64,000 nt of DNA from Rhizobium sp. L1K21 (GCF_024055895.1 NZ_JAMXLE010000001.1:930001-994000); one strand, 5' to 3'; shown: positions 25,638 to 35,313, counted from the first letter of the stretch. A program made the numbers and translations. The notes: generated from the sequence alone by a model not told the origin.

Positions 25638-26528
25638 TCACGCACGCGCCGTCTTGGGCTTGGTGAGTTCCGGAACGAGTTCGACGGCGATCATGGCGAT
25701 AAAGATGCAGGCGCAACCCAGATAGCCGATCGCCGGTATCTCTTCTCCCAGCAACGTGATGCCGAAGAGGGCTGCAAAGAGGGACTCCGAGGAGAGGAAA
25801 ATCGCGGCTTGAGCGGAGGTTGTGTAACGCTGGCCGATCACCTGCAGCGAGAAGGCGATGCCGGAGGAGACGACGCCTCCGTAGACAATTTCCAGGCTGG
25901 CCCCTGTGATACCCTCGAGGGTGACGGGTTCGAGCGCTGCAGCAAATACCAGTGATATGACTGCTGTAATGGCGAATTGCCAGAGCGAGAGCGTGATCGG
26001 TCTGCCGCTGTCTGCTGCAAAAATACCGATGAGAAAGACTTGAACCGCCCAGAAAAATGCACAGAGTACCGTCAGCCAGTCGCCGCTTGAAAAGCCCTCG
26101 AGCTTTCCACCGCTCAGGAGAAAGATGCCGACGAAGCTGAGAAGCGAAGCCGGCCAGATGATCCAGTGCGGCGCACGCCGCAACAGGATGACGACGAGCA
26201 GGGGAACGAAGATAACATAGAGACCGGTCAGGAAGCCGGAATTGGTCACGCTCGTGGTCAAGAGCCCGTATTGCTGCGATACGATGCCGGCGCATAGTGC
26301 AAGGCCAACGCCTGTGAAACCGAGCTTGTGGCGGCGGGTCAGGGCTGTTTCTGCTCGTCTGGATTCCCAGATTGCGAAAGGAAGAATGGTCAGGCTTGCA
26401 GCCAGGAAGCGAAATGCGACAAACCAGAGTGGGCCGATAGTCTCCATCGCCGTTGATTGTGCGACAAAGCCGGCGCCCCATATTGCGCCTGCCAATAGGA
26501 GCACAAGGTTTGCCTGAATGCGTGTCAT
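25638..26528 (-). CDS. EamA/DMT-family permease
   Basis: A 296-residue inner-membrane protein with ten predicted TM segments in two EamA repeats (about 5-135 and 150-285). Typical motifs include GAIWGAGFVAQ near residue 15, and GGVVSSGIAFSLQVIGQ and SLFAALFGITLLGE in the second repeat. Such carriers export metabolites or take up drugs; the substrate is unknown. The start at 26528 follows AAGAGAC; a longer frame to 26597 has no transporter-like sequence. Divergent from 26643. Confidence 0.92.
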   Translation of the reverse strand: MTRIQANLVLLLAGAIWGAGFVAQSTAMETIGPLWFVAFRFLAASLTILPFAIWESRRAETALTRRHKLGFTGVGLALCAGIVSQQYGLLTTSVTNSGFLTGLYVIFVPLLVVILLRRAPHWIIWPASLLSFVGIFLLSGGKLEGFSSGDWLTVLCAFFWAVQVFLIGIFAADSGRPITLSLWQFAITAVISLVFAAALEPVTLEGITGASLEIVYGGVVSSGIAFSLQVIGQRYTTSAQAAIFLSSESLFAALFGITLLGEEIPAIGYLGCACIFIAMIAVELVPELTKPKTARA

Positions 26529-26642
26529 TGTCTGTCTCTTTTTAAGTCGAAGGCCTGTTCTTGCCTCGGCACTATCAGGCCAAAAGCTTGGCGACAAGGC
26601 GCGATTGCCATAATGATAGCTGACTTAAACGTGGGGGCGTGG

Positions 26643-27005
26643 ATGAGAATGCTGCGGAGATTATGGCAGGAAAACAGGCTGTTGCTGATTGCCTTCTCAG
26701 TGGCGGCGGCGCTGACACTGCTGTTTGCGCTGCGCTTTGTCTTCGCAGCGCTCTATTGGCACGATCCCTCACACCGCAACCAGCCACTCGAGCCGTGGAT
26801 GACGCTTCGTTATGTGGCGCATTCCTGGAATGTGCCGGTTGAAGCGCTTGTCCAAGCGCTCGACATTGATCCTGATCAGCGTGGCGGTTTGCGGCGCAGA
26901 CCCATCGAGGACATCGCTGACGGTGCAGGTGTTTCCTATGAGACGTTCAAGCAGGAGGTTGATGCGGCCGTTCAGCAATTGCTGAAGGAGCAAGAGGCAA
27001 GATGA
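26643..27005 (+). CDS. conserved hypothetical membrane-anchored protein coupled to DedA
   Basis: A protein of 120 residues with one TM helix near the N-terminus (about 14-37), a short periplasmic/cytoplasmic region with PWMTLRYVAHSWNVP, and a C-terminal helical part (DQRGGLRRRPIEDIADGAGVSYETFKQEVDAAVQQ) that looks like a helix-turn-helix-type fold. No named family is recognised. The start at 26643 follows GGGGGCG; an upstream ATG at 26613 lacks a binding site. Its stop overlaps the DedA start (ATGA), so the two are translated together and probably act together. Confidence 0.7.
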   Translation: MRMLRRLWQENRLLLIAFSVAAALTLLFALRFVFAALYWHDPSHRNQPLEPWMTLRYVAHSWNVPVEALVQALDIDPDQRGGLRRRPIEDIADGAGVSYETFKQEVDAAVQQLLKEQEAR

Positions 27006-27604
27006 TCGATGGCGTACTCAGCCTTGCAACAGAGTATGGCTTGCCGTTCCTGGCCTTGATCACCTTTCTCAGCTGCCTTGCGCTACCGGTTCCAGTGTCA
27101 ATCGCAATGATTTTAAGCGGATCACTGGTCGCCTCCGGTGATCTTTCCCTGTGGCAGGTCTTTCTGGCAGCGTATGTCGCGGCCATGGCAGGCGATCAGA
27201 TGGGTTACGCAACCGGGCGAGGGGCTGGTATCGCCATTCTCAAATGGATATCGCGTGATAAAAGACGCGCCAATATGCTGGAAAAGGCGAAACTGCAGTT
27301 GGACAGCCATGGTGGGCTTGCGGTGTTTTTTTCCCGCTGGCTTTTCAGTCCGCTGGGGCCGTATGTGAATTTCATCGGTGGCGCGGCGTCCATGAACTGG
27401 CTTGTATTCACTATTGCGGGCGCGGCAGGCGAATTCGTCTGGGTGGGGCTTTATGTGGGGCTCGGCTTTTTCTTTTCCAGCAACATTTCCGCCGTCGCTG
27501 ATCTTGCGGAAAATGCCAGCGGTTTTCTGGCCGCAGGCGCGGTTGCCGGTCTTCTTGGCTGGCGTCTTGTCGTTGCGCTGCGCAGCGAAGCAAAGCGGCG
27601 GTGA
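27002..27604 (+). CDS. DedA-family membrane protein
   Basis: A 200-residue polytopic membrane protein of the DedA/SNARE-associated family, several of which are now known to move or flip polyprenyl- or phospholipids. Family features visible are the early Pro-rich re-entrant helix (CLALPVPVSIAMILSG), GDQMGYATGRGAG, and SRWLFSPLGPYVNFIGG with the conserved Arg. It is co-translated with the preceding gene and convergent with the sortase gene, which starts right after its stop. Confidence 0.88.
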   Translation: MIDGVLSLATEYGLPFLALITFLSCLALPVPVSIAMILSGSLVASGDLSLWQVFLAAYVAAMAGDQMGYATGRGAGIAILKWISRDKRRANMLEKAKLQLDSHGGLAVFFSRWLFSPLGPYVNFIGGAASMNWLVFTIAGAAGEFVWVGLYVGLGFFFSSNISAVADLAENASGFLAAGAVAGLLGWRLVVALRSEAKRR

Positions 27605-28243
27605 TTACTCCGACGAGGCGATATTGACTGGATCGTCAATCAGTTCCGCATCGAGAATATAGCGCAACGGGCCGCGTGTTTTCGCATCAAAGGGCCAGCA
27701 GGTGGCAAGGGCCAGGTGGGTGCCGAAGGCTGCGGCATTGATGCCGTTGTTTTCCCAGTCGGCGACCCGGCTGCCATTGACGCGGAAGGTTCTGTCAATG
27801 CCGTCGGGCGTTTCGACGTTGATCAGGTCGCCCACCTGCAGATCCTTCAGCCATGCAAAATGCGTGTCGCGATGGGCTGCTATCACGGAGGTTCCGGGCG
27901 CGCCGGGTTCGGGCGTTCCGTTCACGAGCGCGGGGCCGAAGGCCAGCGTCTGGCCGGTTGCGCCTTCCAGCACGATTTCGGAAATGTTCAGGCGCGGCAC
28001 GGATATTCTGGCTGCAACGGTAAAATCCGCCCAGGGCCAAGGCCGGGCATCGGTGTCGCCTGCCAGACGCGCGGCAAAGCTCTGTTGCAGCAAATATTGC
28101 GACAGGCGCGCCTTGGCCTTGATGTAAAGACCGCTGCAGATGAGGGCCGTGCCGGCAATGCCGACCAGCGCAAGCACGATAATGGTCACGCGGGTGAGGG
28201 CGCTCTGGCTCTCCCAGCCGCCCCCACGTTTCCTGTTACTCAT
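27605..28243 (-). CDS. class GN sortase
   Basis: A transpeptidase anchored in the inner membrane that cleaves a C-terminal LPxT-like sorting signal in one partner protein. The 212-residue protein has an N-terminal TM helix (about 19-41), the sortase beta barrel, catalytic His124 in AAHRDTHF, catalytic Cys182 in LATCWPF and Arg190/194 in RGPLRYIL. The start overlaps the stop of the adjacent target gene by 8 bases. Class GN (Gram-negative) sortases are coded as one enzyme beside one VIT/vWA substrate, as seen here. The nucleophile it joins the substrate to in a bacterium without a Gram-positive wall is unresolved. Confidence 0.93.
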   Translation of the reverse strand: MSNRKRGGGWESQSALTRVTIIVLALVGIAGTALICSGLYIKAKARLSQYLLQQSFAARLAGDTDARPWPWADFTVAARISVPRLNISEIVLEGATGQTLAFGPALVNGTPEPGAPGTSVIAAHRDTHFAWLKDLQVGDLINVETPDGIDRTFRVNGSRVADWENNGINAAAFGTHLALATCWPFDAKTRGPLRYILDAELIDDPVNIASSE

Positions 28244-30563
28244 CTCGCCAACCCCATGCCTTTGCGTAGGTTTTCAGGCCGCTGCGGCTCAAGAAGAGCA
28301 GGCAGCCACCCATCAGGGCAAAGGCGAGCATCATCAGACCCAAGAGGATATCACGATCTGCCAGTGTTGACGTTTGCGGCAGCGCCACACTTTTCGTGCG
28401 CGTTGCAACAATGCTCGCGGCTTCTGCGGTGGGTGCCTGAGCGACCGAATTGGCTGCCATTTTGGCGATGTTCTGCACCTGCGCCAGCGTAATGCCACGG
28501 CTCTTGTCGGCGGGTGCGGGCGCAGAGACCTCACCATAGACCTTGTCGAAGTCCCAGCCGGCGGGCAGGTTCAGCGGCATTTTGGTGCGGTCCAGCTGCT
28601 CATCGTCGGGGCGCGACTTCGACACGTCGACGGCGACGAGGCTTGTCATGCGTGAGACGAGATGATGTTCGAGCGCCACCTTCTCGATTTCGGCATCGAC
28701 ATTCTGGCGACCGTCATCGGTGTAAGGGGTTGCTTCAAGATCGGCGATCTTGCGGCGCGCCCACAATTTGCCAATGCCGCTGCCTTTTGCGGCTTTGGAC
28801 AGATCAAGGCTTGTGCGCCACGGCTGACCATTTGCCTGGCCGGTGATATTCAGTTCGCCATTTTCACCTGTCGGGATCACAGCGGTTAGAACAATAGGCT
28901 CGCCTGCGTAGAGGTCGGGAACCGGGTCGGGTGTGATTTCAGCATCCGAGCCGCTTTCAAGCCTGGCGGTGATATCGGTCATGACCGGATTTTCAAGCTT
29001 GTTGAAAAGCGCGATCATGCGCTCGGAAATCTGATCCTCCGAACCGATATGGGTATAGGTGCCGCGGCCGATCTCGGCGGCCTTGGTCATGAAATAACTG
29101 TTGGGCGCAGAACCGATGCCGACGGTGAAGACGCGGGCGTCGTCGCGGTTTCTGGCGATTTCGCCGAACAGGTCGGATTCGTTGCCGATAGCGCCATCGG
29201 TGAGGAAGATCACCTGCCGCAATGCGCCGTCGGCAACCGGACCCTGCGTGGACAGCGCCGCTTTCAGTGCGGGCAGCATTTCGGTTCCGCCCTCCGCTTG
29301 CAGTGAACGCACATAGGCAATGGCGTCCTGCTTGTGCTGGTCATCAGCGGCCTCAAGCTGCGGGAAGTAGACTGTCATCGTATCGTCGAAGCGGATGACG
29401 TTGAAACGATCTTCAGGTTTCAGTGCTGCGATGGCGAGCTCCAGGCTTGCCTTGGCCTGTTTGATCGATTCTCCGCCCATGGAGCCGGAATTGTCGATGA
29501 TGAAGATCGCCTCGCGCTTGGGTGCGGGTGCATTGTCATCCTTCAGCGATGGCGGCGTGACGAAGGCCAGAAGATAGTCCTTGCCGTTAGGGCCCTGTTC
29601 GCGGAAGAGACCGGCGGCGGGTGTTTTGCCGGGGGCTGCTTTCCAGGTCAGTTCGAAATCCTGATCTGCCGGCACTTCGTCGGTGTTCAGCGTTATGGTT
29701 TTGCCGTCCAGCCCGTCAGCGCTGATGTTGATCTTGTGGTGAGGAGAGGTGACGTCGCCGAGGGCAAAGCCCGCGTTCAGATTGACGGTCAGCGTAACCG
29801 GGTTGATCTTGGCATTGTCGCGCGGATCGAGCACAGGGGCGGTGATCTTGTCGAGGTCCTTGATACTATCTTCGGCAACGGCAAAGCCGCTTTCGTCGCC
29901 AAAGCGCACATTCTGCACCACGGGCATGGGCGAATAGCGCGGCGCGACAACCATAGGGAAGCGGAAGGAAAATTCGCCGTTCGTCTGGTGCACGGTCTCT
30001 TGATATTCGATCTGCACAACGATGGTTTCGCCGGGCCCAATATTGGCCACCTGGTTGGTGAAAATATTGGGACGCTGCTGTTCCAGAAGAGCGGCCTTGG
30101 TACCTTCGCGCTTGGCCTGCTCGTAAATCTCGCGGGCTTCTTCGCGCGGCTTTATCTTGCCTTCGATGAAACGGTCGCCAATCTGCATGCGCAGCGAATC
30201 GACGGCTGAATCTTCGGGCAGGGGAAAGACATAGGTGCCTTCGACCCAGCCTTTGCCCGGGTTCTGGAAACGCTGGGTGACCTTGGCGCGCAGGATCGGT
30301 CCGGTCACGTCGATTTGCACATCCGCCTTGAGACGCGGGGCTTCGACATAATAGCCGGGCTCTTGCGAGGGCAGGAGCAGCGAACCCATATTCACGCCAT
30401 TCGGTGTCAAAAGCGGTGAAATCTTTTCGCCGGCCAGCGCCGAATGCGCCAGACTGGTCAGGGTGATGAAGACGCCGAGAACTGCGATCAAGGCCACTGA
30501 AATGAGCGGTTTGAGCGATGAGCGGCGGGTTTTGGCAAAAGCAATTTCGTCATCGAGAAACAT
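28236..30563 (-). CDS. sortase target protein with VIT and vWA domains (marine proteobacterial sortase target type)
   Basis: The 775-residue exported protein starts at 30563 (GGGGG six bases upstream). It has a hydrophobic signal/anchor (about 19-45), a VIT domain (about 70-190, with FQNPGKGWVEGTYVFPLP and ARE-IYEQA-like sequence), a vWA domain (about 345-520) with an intact metal-binding MIDAS (IDNSGSMGG, FLTDGAIGNE), then a C-terminal Pro/Ala-rich stretch and a sorting signal: LPQTS at about residue 728, a TM helix and a basic tail ending AKAWGWRDE. This is the dedicated substrate of the adjoining sortase. vWA-MIDAS proteins bind partner proteins through a metal, so a role as a surface or periplasmic adhesion scaffold is inferred. 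Confidence 0.92.
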   Translation of the reverse strand: MFLDDEIAFAKTRRSSLKPLISVALIAVLGVFITLTSLAHSALAGEKISPLLTPNGVNMGSLLLPSQEPGYYVEAPRLKADVQIDVTGPILRAKVTQRFQNPGKGWVEGTYVFPLPEDSAVDSLRMQIGDRFIEGKIKPREEAREIYEQAKREGTKAALLEQQRPNIFTNQVANIGPGETIVVQIEYQETVHQTNGEFSFRFPMVVAPRYSPMPVVQNVRFGDESGFAVAEDSIKDLDKITAPVLDPRDNAKINPVTLTVNLNAGFALGDVTSPHHKINISADGLDGKTITLNTDEVPADQDFELTWKAAPGKTPAAGLFREQGPNGKDYLLAFVTPPSLKDDNAPAPKREAIFIIDNSGSMGGESIKQAKASLELAIAALKPEDRFNVIRFDDTMTVYFPQLEAADDQHKQDAIAYVRSLQAEGGTEMLPALKAALSTQGPVADGALRQVIFLTDGAIGNESDLFGEIARNRDDARVFTVGIGSAPNSYFMTKAAEIGRGTYTHIGSEDQISERMIALFNKLENPVMTDITARLESGSDAEITPDPVPDLYAGEPIVLTAVIPTGENGELNITGQANGQPWRTSLDLSKAAKGSGIGKLWARRKIADLEATPYTDDGRQNVDAEIEKVALEHHLVSRMTSLVAVDVSKSRPDDEQLDRTKMPLNLPAGWDFDKVYGEVSAPAPADKSRGITLAQVQNIAKMAANSVAQAPTAEAASIVATRTKSVALPQTSTLADRDILLGLMMLAFALMGGCLLFLSRSGLKTYAKAWGWRDE

Positions 30564-30626
30564 GTGAACCCCCATAAAGATCGGATGCGTAGGCTAAAAT
30601 GCCTATTGCACCGGGCGCGCGTTGCA

Positions 30627-30642
30627 TGTTCCCGAGGGAACA
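30627..30642. promoter_or_regulatory. palindrome TGTTCCC-GA-GGGAACA upstream of the sortase operon
   Basis: A 16-base perfect palindrome whose near edge is 63 bases from the sortase-target ATG (30563). It repeats the 23523-23536 motif apart from one centre base. A half-site-bearing GGGCAGGGAAC also occurs on the minus strand at 30703-30713. The remaining 30564-30866 gap (about 300 bases) shows nothing else. Confidence 0.5.
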
Positions 30643-30866
30643 GAGCGTCACATTGGAATGGAGCGTGAGATGGCTTCCAGATCAGGAAGACCGCTAACCT
30701 TCGTTCCCTGCCCAGTCTTCATCTTGCATCAGAAGGCGACCGGGAAAGGGCCAGATTGTGGCAAAGACGGGCCATGCCCGCGGCTTTTTTAGGCCGTGAA
30801 AAGCGGCGAAAACAGGCGTCTAGGCATCGGACCTGATGTGGATTGTGAGGCCCTGGGGGGGCTGTG

Positions 30867-31778
30867 TCAGGACTGGCGTTTCCCGAAGGCTGTCTGGCGG
30901 CGCGCCATGGCGGCACCCGCAAGCGAACGTCCAGCAGGTGAACTGTGTGAACCGCCATTGCCTGCGCTTAAGGGCAGATATTGCTCGGGGTATTCCTGAT
31001 TGAAATTCGTCGGCGCAATTTGCGGACGCGCCAAGACATAGCCCTGCATTAGCGGCACGTTGAGTTCCTGGCAGATCTCCACCTGCTCGATTTCTTCCAA
31101 TGCTTCGAAGATGGTTTCGATGCCGCGTTCGCTGAACTGCTGCACCATCATCTTCAGCAGTGCAGAGCCAGTGGGGTTATCCAGGAATTCCAGCACCCAA
31201 CTGGCCTCGAATTTCACATAATCGGGGCGAAGGCTGTCGACGCGCTGGGCATCGCTTTCGTCTTCGCCATATTCGTCGATGGCGATGCGGAAGCCGAGTT
31301 GGCGCAGGCGTTCGACCAGCAGGGCTTCGTTTTCGGCATTGGCCGCATTGGCGCGGGCGATTTCGCAGACAATGCGATCAGGTGTGAGGCCAGCCTCATA
31401 GGTGGCAAGCGAAATACGGTCCACTTCGTGGCGAATATCGTGTGGCGTGACGAAGACGCCGGGGTGAAAGTTCACGAAAAGCTTTGCCTGTCGCCGCTGC
31501 ATGAGGCCGAGATTGAGAATGTGCAGCGTGCGGCAAAGGCTATCCACATCCTGCATCTCAGCCCGCGAGAGGCTTTCGAAGAAGACGCCGGGCGAAACGG
31601 GTTCGCCGTTGCGGTTTGCGCGCACGAGCCCTTCGAATGCCCGCAGTTCCAATCGACCGGCGCTATTGGTCCCGAAAATCGGCTGGAATGCGCTCCGCAG
31701 CTCAAAATCGCCATGCGACGTCGTATAGGTACCGTCATTTTGGCGGGCGATATTTTTCAGGATGGAACTCGATTGCAT
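30867..31778 (-). CDS. degenerate EAL-domain protein
   Basis: A 303-residue cytosolic protein with a single EAL-type fold (about 20-255) and no GGDEF domain. Catalytic positions are missing: EAL is AFEGL, the ExT motif reads CEIARAN, the DDFGTG loop reads IDEYGED, and the Lys motif reads YVKFEASW. It should therefore not hydrolyse c-di-GMP, though a QGYVLARP-like C-terminal strand remains. Possible roles are c-di-GMP-independent signalling or protein binding, as in other EAL relics. The start at 31778 fits the domain; longer frames to 31985 add a basic unstructured stretch. The tail after residue 260 is Ser/Gly/Arg rich. Confidence 0.85.
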   Translation of the reverse strand: MQSSSILKNIARQNDGTYTTSHGDFELRSAFQPIFGTNSAGRLELRAFEGLVRANRNGEPVSPGVFFESLSRAEMQDVDSLCRTLHILNLGLMQRRQAKLFVNFHPGVFVTPHDIRHEVDRISLATYEAGLTPDRIVCEIARANAANAENEALLVERLRQLGFRIAIDEYGEDESDAQRVDSLRPDYVKFEASWVLEFLDNPTGSALLKMMVQQFSERGIETIFEALEEIEQVEICQELNVPLMQGYVLARPQIAPTNFNQEYPEQYLPLSAGNGGSHSSPAGRSLAGAAMARRQTAFGKRQS

Positions 31779-31951
31779 GGCTTTCAGCCTGTTTTCTGGT
31801 CGCGGATTTACAGGCTGCAAAAATACCACACAATAAGTTACCCCTACCTTAAGCATGAATGGTGCCGAGGGACACGTCTGTCGGCGGCACGGTTCAAGCT
31901 GCAAGGCAGTCCGCATTTTTCGGCGAATCCGTCGGCGGTTTCGGCTTTTGA

Positions 31952-33241
<1,290 letters not shown>

Positions 33242-33266
33242 AGCGGCTTCAGTGATTGAGTTGGAA

Positions 33267-33298
33267 AGGGCTGCGGCGCAATCCGCGGCCCTTTTTTT
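33267..33298 (+). terminator. rho-independent terminator of aspartate aminotransferase
   Basis: AGGGCTGCGG, a six-base loop, CCGCGGCCCT (one G-T pair), then seven Ts, 26 bases past the stop. Confidence 0.9.
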
Positions 33299-33344
33299 GT
33301 GCGGCGTGACTTTACAAATGGTGGATGCTGCAGCTGATGGGCTT

Positions 33345-33998
33345 TTAAGACGCTTTCTGTATCAGATAATTTGTCCAGCCCTCCAGAGAGCCCTTGTTGC
33401 TTTCGCGGATGATGTTTCTGTCAACCAGTGTGTCGACGGCTGTTCTGACCTCCGGGGAATGCTTATCGTCCTTATAGTCATCGATCACCATCCAGCCGCC
33501 TGGCTTGAGGAAGTGGTAATAGATCAGGATATCGCGGCATGCGTCCATAAATGTGTGTGAACCGTCGATGTGGACAATATCAAAGCTTTGTCCGGCATCG
33601 AAAATGGGCTTCGGGATGGAGTGAGATGGGCCGACAAGCAACTCTGCTCGTGCCACAAGGTCCTGCCGCGCAATCACAAACTTGGCCTCCAGAAGCTGGT
33701 TTTCGAACTGAAAGACATCCAGTCCCACTGCGGTGCTTGCCGGACCTGTCTTCTTGAGGAAATAGGTCAAGGTGGCTGCCTTCCACACGCCGATTTCCAG
33801 AAGCTTTATGTTGTCATGCCCCAATGAATTCCCCAGTGCGGCGACAACAGAGGCGTCGGCATGGAAGCCTGCGTTGCGCCGCTGCATTCTATGCTGTTCA
33901 GGAATGGTATCGATCAGTGCCTGACAATTGGCGAGATGTTGCGCATATTCTTCGCGCATTGTCTCCAGCATACCGAGGTCTGGAACTTTGAGGGACAT
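33345..33998 (-). CDS. class I SAM-dependent methyltransferase (Methyltransferase_24-like)
   Basis: A 217-residue protein with a Rossmann SAM-binding fold: LLEIGVWKAATLTYFLKK (motif I, near residues 66-83), AVGLDVFQFE, FDIVHIDGSHTFMDACRD and LKPGGWMVIDDY. The DGSHTF signature is typical of the family Methyltransf_24 that includes cephalosporin- and sugar-modifying enzymes. No partner gene identifies the substrate. It could modify an O-antigen sugar or a small molecule; the neighbouring envelope genes do not settle this. It is monocistronic by position. Confidence 0.82.
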   Translation of the reverse strand: MSLKVPDLGMLETMREEYAQHLANCQALIDTIPEQHRMQRRNAGFHADASVVAALGNSLGHDNIKLLEIGVWKAATLTYFLKKTGPASTAVGLDVFQFENQLLEAKFVIARQDLVARAELLVGPSHSIPKPIFDAGQSFDIVHIDGSHTFMDACRDILIYYHFLKPGGWMVIDDYKDDKHSPEVRTAVDTLVDRNIIRESNKGSLEGWTNYLIQKAS

Positions 33999-34118
33999 TA
34001 AAGGAGCCTTATCTTCTGTCAGAATCGTTTCTGAGCATTAGATTAAGCGACGAAAGGTGGTGCGAAGCTGTCTGATTGTATAGACGCGGGACTCGCGGGT
34101 TTCGACATTCTGCAAGGC

Positions 34119-34238
34119 AAAAAAAAGAGGGCCGCAAGATTGCTCTCGGGCCCTTATGAGTTGTGAAGGTAAATAAACCTCCAGAGGGGAACAGTTATTG
34201 CAGCGGCACTGGGAAGAACCGCCATGCGCAATAACTGA
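34119..34238 (-). ncRNA. abcR: AbcR-type trans-acting small RNA candidate (alpha-r15 family)
   Basis: Read on the minus strand, a transcript of about 120 bases has three elements. SL1 at 34192-34237 has a perfect 10-bp stem CAGTTATTGC/GCAATAACTG. Its apical part (GCGG/CCGC) holds a loop with TTCTTCCCA, akin to the pyrimidine M1 motif. A second self-complementary block (CCTCTGGAGG) follows. Last comes a strong terminator AGGGCC-CGAGA-GCAA-TCTTG-C-GGCCCT with eight Ts ending at 34119. A candidate promoter lies 5 bases upstream. The size and its place beside a vtlR/lsrB gene match the AbcR sRNAs of Brucella/Sinorhizobium, which repress ABC-transporter mRNAs. Family assignment is from recalled features, not alignment. 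Confidence 0.65.
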
Positions 34239-34242
34239 GCTG

Positions 34243-34271
34243 GATATGGTGCTTTATTGGGCAAGGTGCAA
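34243..34271 (-). promoter_or_regulatory. candidate promoter of the AbcR-type sRNA
   Basis: On the minus strand TTGCAC (-35, 34266-34271), 17-base spacer, CATATC (-10, 34243-34248). This places the 5' end near 34238, at the base of SL1. Beyond it (34272-34410) the AT-rich gap holds inverted CAGTT/AACTG and GCGCA/TGCGC words (34280-34305), possible sites for the adjacent LysR regulator. Confidence 0.55.
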
Positions 34272-34410
34272 CTCATGTGAGCGCATGTCAGTTATGCGCG
34301 AACTGCATGGCTTGCTGTATCCTTGCCTAAATCGTTGGTATACATACGAAATTACCCGCCGCTCATCTCGACGCTTCGAAAACAAAAACGTGAACTTTCC
34401 CGAGTGTTGC

Positions 34411-35313
34411 TTAAAAGTTCCAGCTGCGCGCCTTGGAGACGATAAAATCGCGGAAGGCTTTGAGCTTGGCAGCGTTCTTGATCTCTTCAGGATAGCAGAA
34501 ATAGGTGTCGAAAGAGGGAATGTCGGCGTTGGTCACAAGCTGCACGAGACCCGGGTCGCGGCCGACAATGTAGTCGGGCAGCATGGAGATGCCGATCCCT
34601 TTCAGGCAGGCCTGTTTGATCGCAATCAGCGAATTGATCTGAAGTTGCGGTATACGCGGATTATCCGGGCTGCGACCGGCAATTTCGAGCCAGTTCACAT
34701 TCAACAGATAGTTTGGCGCTGGCTCGCCGAAGGTGATGATCTTGTGGTTGTCGAGATCCTGCAGCGATTGCGGTTCGCCATAGCGGTTTAGATAAGACGG
34801 CGAGGCATAGACATGCATATGCACCGTGAAGAGCTTGCGCTGAATGAGATCGGATTGCTGGGGTTGGCGCAGGCGGATGGCGCAATCGGCCTGGCGCATG
34901 TTTACATCCAGCTCTTCATTGTCGAGAAGAAGCTGTACCTGCATGTCCGGGTAGAGGTTCAGGAATTCCTGCAGCTTGTCGTTCAGCCAGCCTTGTCCAA
35001 GCGCAACCGTGGTGGTGACGCGCAGCTTGCCGCTCGGCTTCTCGGTGGTTTCGGTAAGCTGCATGCGCACATGCTCAAGCTTCATCAAGACGTCGTGCGC
35101 GGTCTGATAGAGCAGCTCGCCTTGTTCCGTGAGGATGAGGCCGCGTGCGTGGCGGTGAAAAAGCTTCGTGCCGACATCTGCTTCGAGTGAAGACACCTGG
35201 CGGCTGATGGCCGACTGTGACAGATGCAGAATTTCTGCCGCATGCGTGAACGAACCCGCTTCCGCAGCTGCATGAAAAATGCGCAATTTGTCCCAGTCCA
35301 ATGGTCCCGGCAT
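34411..35313 (-). CDS. vtlR: LysR-type transcriptional regulator VtlR/LsrB
   Basis: A 300-residue LysR-type regulator: N-terminal winged helix (about 8-65; FHAAAEAGSFTHAAEILHLSQSAISRQVSSLE) and a periplasmic-binding-fold effector domain (about 95-295). The start MPGPLDWDKLRIFH and overall sequence match VtlR of Brucella (virulence-associated; controls AbcR2 and small proteins) and LsrB of Sinorhizobium (oxidative stress and LPS). In both, the neighbour is trxB, as here. Cys in MRQADCAIRL and AIKQACLKG could serve redox sensing, as proposed for LsrB. The sRNA at 34119-34238 lies just beyond its 3' end. Same strand as trxB. Confidence 0.9.
   Translation of the reverse strand: MPGPLDWDKLRIFHAAAEAGSFTHAAEILHLSQSAISRQVSSLEADVGTKLFHRHARGLILTEQGELLYQTAHDVLMKLEHVRMQLTETTEKPSGKLRVTTTVALGQGWLNDKLQEFLNLYPDMQVQLLLDNEELDVNMRQADCAIRLRQPQQSDLIQRKLFTVHMHVYASPSYLNRYGEPQSLQDLDNHKIITFGEPAPNYLLNVNWLEIAGRSPDNPRIPQLQINSLIAIKQACLKGIGISMLPDYIVGRDPGLVQLVTNADIPSFDTYFCYPEEIKNAAKLKAFRDFIVSKARSWNF

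Noticed and set aside
30627-30642. EcfG (general stress) promoter with GGAAC -35
   Set aside because: GGAAC is present, but no GTT-type -10 is found at 16-17 bases, so it is kept only as an unassigned palindrome.
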